A stretch of DNA of 46,678 nucleotides from CAZJJK01 sp964546285 (GTDB taxonomy: Bacteria; Spirochaetota; Spirochaetia; Treponematales; Breznakiellaceae): positions 1 through 46,678 of the forward strand of contig CAZJJK010000011.1 in assembly GCA_964546285.1 (NCBI GenBank), written 5' to 3'. Both the position numbers and the translations under genes were made by a program. Shown piece after piece: positions 43,207-46,678 of the stretch; the stretch's first letter is position 1, and each line of letters opens with the position of its first letter. Below the pieces are notes generated by a model. It searched no databases and had not been told where the DNA came from. It saw only the letters and a list, made by a program, of their open reading frames with translations.

Positions 43207-44176
43207 ATGAACAAACCCTCTGTCTGTCTGTCTGTCTGTCTGTCTGTGCGCATTCGCGTTAATCTTCCTGTCATGTGAAGCGCCATTGAATGTCGCCGCG
43301 ACCGCGGCGCGGGAGTCGCTTACCGATCGTCCGACGGCCATCCAGTATTCGCCGCTCCGTACCGGGGACACAGCTAGTTACCAGGCGATCGTGTCGCGTT
43401 ACGTGATAAACGGCCGTGCGGGAGAAGCGGAACTGATGTCGGAATATCGGTTGGCGATCAAGCCGATCACCAATAAAGTCTATACCCGGATAGACTTTAT
43501 CGATTCGACAGCGTTGCCGGGCGACCTGCGCTCGTTTGTTTCCGACGGAATGGAATTGGCGGTCCTTGACCAGTCTGGAAGCGTCGTAGCGCGAACCGCC
43601 CTTGACACCGAAATTGGTTCCATAACGGCCGACCCGAACGCCATCCGTTCGGTTTTCGGCCGGGTCGATATCGATGGCATCCGCGCTGAGGCGTACCGCC
43701 TGAGGCTGGATGTCCAGGAAGACACCGCTTCCGGATTATTCGCAATTTCGCTTCGGCCGGACGGCGAAACCGCGGCTTTCGGTTCCGCCCGCGTCTTATC
43801 CCAACGCTTATTCTACGATACGGAAGCGGAAGTATTCGCCGGAGCGGAAGCTTGCTGCGTGGAGGATGACGGAACCGAGCTGTCGCTACGTTACACGCCG
43901 ATCTACCAAGAGGCGGAGGGCGAACCGGTTAAGGTCGCCGATGTCACCGAACTGGATTACGGCGAAGAAACGGAAGCGGCCGCGGTAGAAGCCGACGACG
44001 GTATTGAAACGGTAACGGAGACGGAGCTGGCGGCTTTGCGCGAGAGCGGCGCCGAAGTTGAGGAAATCGCCGAACCCCTGTCCGTCGGCGATAGGAACAT
44101 GATGGTCATCGACGTATACGATCAGATAGAGATTAATACCGTCGACGACGCCTTATTCCGGCCTTTTGCCAAATAG
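43207..44176 (+). CDS. Lipoprotein gene, out of frame at a TCTG repeat (probably phase-variable, OFF)
   Basis: ATG 43207, 5 bases after GGGAGG, encodes MNKPSVCLSVCLSV, then shifts out and stops at 43276-43278. One frame over, the code runs CAFALIFLSC and continues without stop to 44176. Removing one TCTG unit (six instead of seven) joins them into a classical lipoprotein signal peptide: Lys in the n-region, hydrophobic core, lipobox FLSC with Cys at 43274. The joined product is about 321 residues. The mature part is mostly beta-type (YQAIVSRYVINGRAGEAELM) with an acidic C-terminal region. A TTG start at 43286 exists but lacks a ribosome site and signal. Function unknown; the family is not recognised. 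Confidence 0.75.
43219..43247 (+). repeat. Tetranucleotide repeat (TCTG)7 plus T
   Basis: Seven perfect TCTG units plus one extra T, immediately after the fourth codon. Every three units encode Ser-Val-Cys-Leu and no frame of the repeat contains a stop. Slippage by one unit shifts the frame by 4 bases. Six or nine units put the ATG in frame with the lipoprotein; seven or eight do not. Confidence 0.97.
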
Positions 44177-44186
44177 GGGGCGGGGC

Positions 44187-45950
44187 ATGAAAACAAGCAT
44201 GATCCGCGTTCGGCGCGGTGTATCCGGTTTAATTCTGGCGGGCTATGTATTGGGCGCGGTCCTTCCCGTTTCCGCGCAAACCATTCCGGCGGCTTTTACG
44301 AAAGCCGCGGCTAACGAACTCTATTTTTCGGCTGGCCTAGGCTGGGTCGCCAACGTGCATACTTACAAAACGAATATGGGCGATAGTTTGAAAAATTTGG
44401 AAACCGTTTCGCCTTCCATCTACGAAAAGCTCTACGGGTCAACGATGCGGATTGGCGACCAGGCAAAGGCTATCGCGGACGCGATCCAGTTGAGGGAAAT
44501 AGTCGCCGAACGGTCTGGAACTATCGGCCCCTTCAACAAGGCCTTCGTCGTCCATAGTCAAGGCGGGCTCAAAGCCTTGGCTTACGCGAAAATGGCGAAG
44601 GATGAGGGTTACGGTGATTCCGTAAAGGCCATCATCACCATCGCCTCGCCGGTTCGCGGCTTCTCACCCTTAAAGGCCGCGGACGGCTCCCAAGAACCCG
44701 ATCTCGCGCGGCTGCGAAAACAAGTCGATGAAATCGGCGGAGCCGTGACCAGCGCGGTCGCCGCGACGATAGGTCTACCGATGTTGTACGGGACATTTAA
44801 GAATATTGAAGGGGGAAAACCCCTGCAAGCGTTTGCTTGGTTGGTGGCGAGTGCCATTCTGCCGACCATCGGCGAACCCGCTTTCGACTACCTAAAGAGC
44901 CTGATCGTTCCGTTTTGGCTTAAGGCGACCGAGGACGATGAAGTCTTCAGCAGTTATTTACGTCTTTATGCCCAAAACGAACCCAGCACCAAGGAAGCTA
45001 AGCGGGTATATAATGTGATGAAGGACCTAACGCCGGGAAGCGCTTTCTTAAGGGACTATATCGAACCGGCCGCCGGCCCGACCACAATGGTGAGAACCAT
45101 AAAAACCAAACAGCCGGCGGGACAAGCTCCGACAATAATGTATAAGAGAGTTTGGTTTATACGTATTCCTTGCGGTATACGCTGGACGACTACGTACACC
45201 GAAAAGTATTATACGGTGCGTAGCGCGACGGGCCGGTCGTGGTCTTCGGGAACGTCCGACGCCGACCGCTTGTCCGCCGCGACCGGCGTCGGTTTCATCG
45301 TCGGCTTGGCCGATGATCCCCTTACGCTGGTTCCCGGCCAAAATAAACAAGACGAAGCGAAATTACTGCTTAACGGCGCCGATGTCCTTACGGGAGGCGC
45401 GGCCGCGGCATACAGCGTTTCCAGCGCCTTATCGTTCGTGAAAATGTTCCAACGCGCGGCAAAGCTGGATATTTATGGCTGTATAGTCAGTTTCCTGGGC
45501 GGCGTGTCTTTCCTCCGTTCCGCCAACATCTGCTTTACCGGCAACAAGTATATCCATAAGTACAAGGAGACCTTCTCCTCCGTCCTCGGCACGACGGAAC
45601 ATGATTGTTTCATCCCCAAGGCCGACCAGTGGCGGCCGATCGAGGAAATTGGCGGAGTACCGATCGGGCTGCGGGATCTTGAGAATCCCGAATCTTTTAA
45701 GGTAGGGGGGAAATATCCAACTAGCTTCTATTATGAAGAAGTCGCCGCCAACCACGCCCAATCGCTCCATGATCCAAAAATCTGGGGCGCGAACGGTTCG
45801 GCCTACAAAGGCATCGATATGAGCGACAATATAGCGATTCTCCCAAATTGGATAAAGAAGATACCCGGGTACCTAAACCATAGCGGCAAACTAACGCCGC
45901 TCAATCACGTCGCCCTGCCGGAAGGCTGGGACGCGGACTACCCGAAATGA
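44187..45950 (+). CDS. Secreted lipase/esterase-like alpha/beta hydrolase
   Basis: 587 residues from ATG 44187 (GGGGGCGGGG upstream); the frame also opens at TTG 44166. The signal peptide (MKTSMIRVRRGVSGLILAGY) is cleaved probably after VSA at about residue 30. The likely nucleophile elbow is VHSQGG (122-127, Ser124), with the first Gly of GxSxG replaced by Val. Downstream are AIITIASPVRG, as in lipases, and possible catalytic His near the C-terminus (LNHVALPE). The long C-terminal region is not recognised. It starts 10 bases after the lipoprotein gene and overlaps the next gene by 4 bases. Confidence 0.75.
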   Translation: MKTSMIRVRRGVSGLILAGYVLGAVLPVSAQTIPAAFTKAAANELYFSAGLGWVANVHTYKTNMGDSLKNLETVSPSIYEKLYGSTMRIGDQAKAIADAIQLREIVAERSGTIGPFNKAFVVHSQGGLKALAYAKMAKDEGYGDSVKAIITIASPVRGFSPLKAADGSQEPDLARLRKQVDEIGGAVTSAVAATIGLPMLYGTFKNIEGGKPLQAFAWLVASAILPTIGEPAFDYLKSLIVPFWLKATEDDEVFSSYLRLYAQNEPSTKEAKRVYNVMKDLTPGSAFLRDYIEPAAGPTTMVRTIKTKQPAGQAPTIMYKRVWFIRIPCGIRWTTTYTEKYYTVRSATGRSWSSGTSDADRLSAATGVGFIVGLADDPLTLVPGQNKQDEAKLLLNGADVLTGGAAAAYSVSSALSFVKMFQRAAKLDIYGCIVSFLGGVSFLRSANICFTGNKYIHKYKETFSSVLGTTEHDCFIPKADQWRPIEEIGGVPIGLRDLENPESFKVGGKYPTSFYYEEVAANHAQSLHDPKIWGANGSAYKGIDMSDNIAILPNWIKKIPGYLNHSGKLTPLNHVALPEGWDADYPK

Positions 45951-46588
45951 ATTCCCCGGCCCGCAGTCGACGGCGGCTCTGGGCGGCGGCGTTGATCCCG
46001 CTCGGTCTCGCGGCCTGTCTGATCGAACCGCCGGGCGACGCCGGCCGGGTGGAGCTGGATATCGTCTGGCGCCAGAAGGTGGAGGGCGGCAGCCAACCAC
46101 TCATTGTTGATGGGATTATTTATCTTCCAGAAGACGGTCTGCAGGCGATGGCGGCTTACCGGGTGGAGAGCGGCGAACGTCTGTGGCGAACGGTCGGCGG
46201 CTTCTACAGCATGGGCCGGGTCGCGATGATTGGCGACGACCTCTACGTATCCGAAAGTTCGTTCGCCGGCGTGGAGACGCCGCGCTTCGGTTGGTACCGG
46301 ACGGACGGTGAGTTCCGCGGCATGATAGAGGTGGTGCCGGCCTCCGGTATCGTGGACACCTCTTGGCGGCCGCGCTGGTACTCCCTGGACGCCTACGGTA
46401 CGCGCCTCTACTGGGGGGCGGCGCACGACGAGGAGCCGCGGGGTCTCGTCAGCATTGACACGACGGCCTTAACGGAAATGGAACCGTGCCGCTACCGGGT
46501 GGTCCCCGAACTTATACTGGAACTGCCGCCGCAGTGTTCCGCGATACGGTCGCCGCCACCGCCTACAGCGTGCTGGCCACGGTTTTGA
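45947..46588 (+). CDS. Lipoprotein with beta-propeller-like repeats, possibly frameshifted near its end
   Basis: 213 residues in the open frame. The N-terminus has two-plus Arg (RSRRRLWAA), a hydrophobic core and lipobox LAAC, giving Cys at about residue 24. Segments such as PLIVDGIIYLPEDGLQAMAA and RVESGERLWRTVG resemble PQQ/propeller blades. The frame ends at 46588 in a Pro-rich tail (RSPPPPTACWPRF). A different frame from about 46500 onward stays open to the window edge and reads FRDTVAATAYSVLATVLSVA and AYTVSVQAQAVFGDP, like the end of an FN3-type domain. A frameshift is therefore possible. The region is visibly richer in G and C than the flagellar genes. Confidence 0.7.
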   Translation: MNSPARSRRRLWAAALIPLGLAACLIEPPGDAGRVELDIVWRQKVEGGSQPLIVDGIIYLPEDGLQAMAAYRVESGERLWRTVGGFYSMGRVAMIGDDLYVSESSFAGVETPRFGWYRTDGEFRGMIEVVPASGIVDTSWRPRWYSLDAYGTRLYWGAAHDEEPRGLVSIDTTALTEMEPCRYRVVPELILELPPQCSAIRSPPPPTACWPRF

Positions 46589-46678
46589 GTGTCGCCGGCG
46601 CCTATACGGTCAGCGTTCAAGCTCAAGCCGTCTTCGGCGATCCGCTTTTCAAAAGCGCCTCATACTCGTCGGCGAGCG

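Noticed and set aside
43219..43247. CRISPR-like or structural repeat
   Set aside because: It is a simple tetranucleotide tract with no spacers and no cas genes nearby.
43286..44176. Lipoprotein gene starting at TTG 43286
   Set aside because: There is no Shine-Dalgarno and the start would remove the complete signal peptide and lipobox encoded directly upstream in the same frame.
44166..44186. Lipase start at TTG 44166
   Set aside because: It overlaps the end of the lipoprotein gene, and ATG 44187 follows a G-rich ribosome site and begins a proper signal peptide.
46100..46590. Minus-strand frames opposite the propeller-like lipoprotein
   Set aside because: GC-rich sequence opens antisense frames; they carry no signal, motif or ribosome site.

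Overview
The window looks like chromosomal DNA of a spirochaete, most likely a Treponema or Breznakiella-type host-associated treponeme. The evidence is two tandem FlaB-type flagellins, a FlbB/MotE-like collar protein, FliY in place of a short FliN, a hook protein (FlgE) with the spirochaete Cys178/Lys165 pair, and the long operon order flbB-fliK-flgD-flgE-flbD-motAB-fliL-fliM-fliY-fliOPQR-flhBA-flhFG-fliA. This assignment comes from reading the proteins, not from a database search.

Layout. 1-401: four minus-strand tRNA genes (His, Arg, Lys, partial Gly) behind a sigma70-like promoter. 582-4903 (+): flgN-flgK-flgL-fliW-csrA, covering late hook-filament junction export and the FliW/CsrA flagellin control pair. 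4910-14421 (-): a convergent block that reads, in transcription order, a small unknown gene, flaB, flaB, flaG, fliD, an unknown protein, a PilZ protein, a small unknown, tsaE, tsaB and a PAS/HD-GYP phosphodiesterase. 14707-18333 (+): a methyltransferase fused to a pseudouridine kinase, then psuG and a metallophosphoesterase. 18411-39599 (+): the large flagellar export, motor and switch operon, followed by fliA, fapA and two unknown genes. 39583-41891 (+): an Hsp70-like protein and a J-domain/HEAT protein. 41941-42423 (-): cheW. 42514-43206: a spacer carrying a decayed transposase. 43207-46678 (+): an accessory cassette of a lipoprotein gene, a secreted lipase-like protein and a beta-propeller-like lipoprotein.

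The genes form a flagellar programme. FliA should read sigma28 promoters, one of which is clearly visible before the second flagellin gene. CsrA and FliW should set flagellin translation. The HD-GYP and PilZ proteins bring cyclic-di-GMP into the flagellin/cap operon, and CheW links to chemosensing.

The most striking signal is at 43207-43278. A good ribosome binding site and ATG are followed within four codons by seven TCTG units. The ATG frame then runs into a stop. A neighbouring frame continues the hydrophobic segment into a complete lipobox (FLSC) and an intact downstream protein. Six or nine units would restore one continuous lipoprotein, so this looks like a phase-variable surface lipoprotein captured in the OFF state, at the head of a lipase/propeller cassette. 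Other points of note are stem-loops ending at or beside the Shine-Dalgarno of flgN, fliK, flgE and fliO, a sigma28 -10 box that also encodes the last codon and stop of the preceding gene, the methyltransferase-PsuK fusion, a likely CTG start for fliO, and an ISAs1-like transposase relic.
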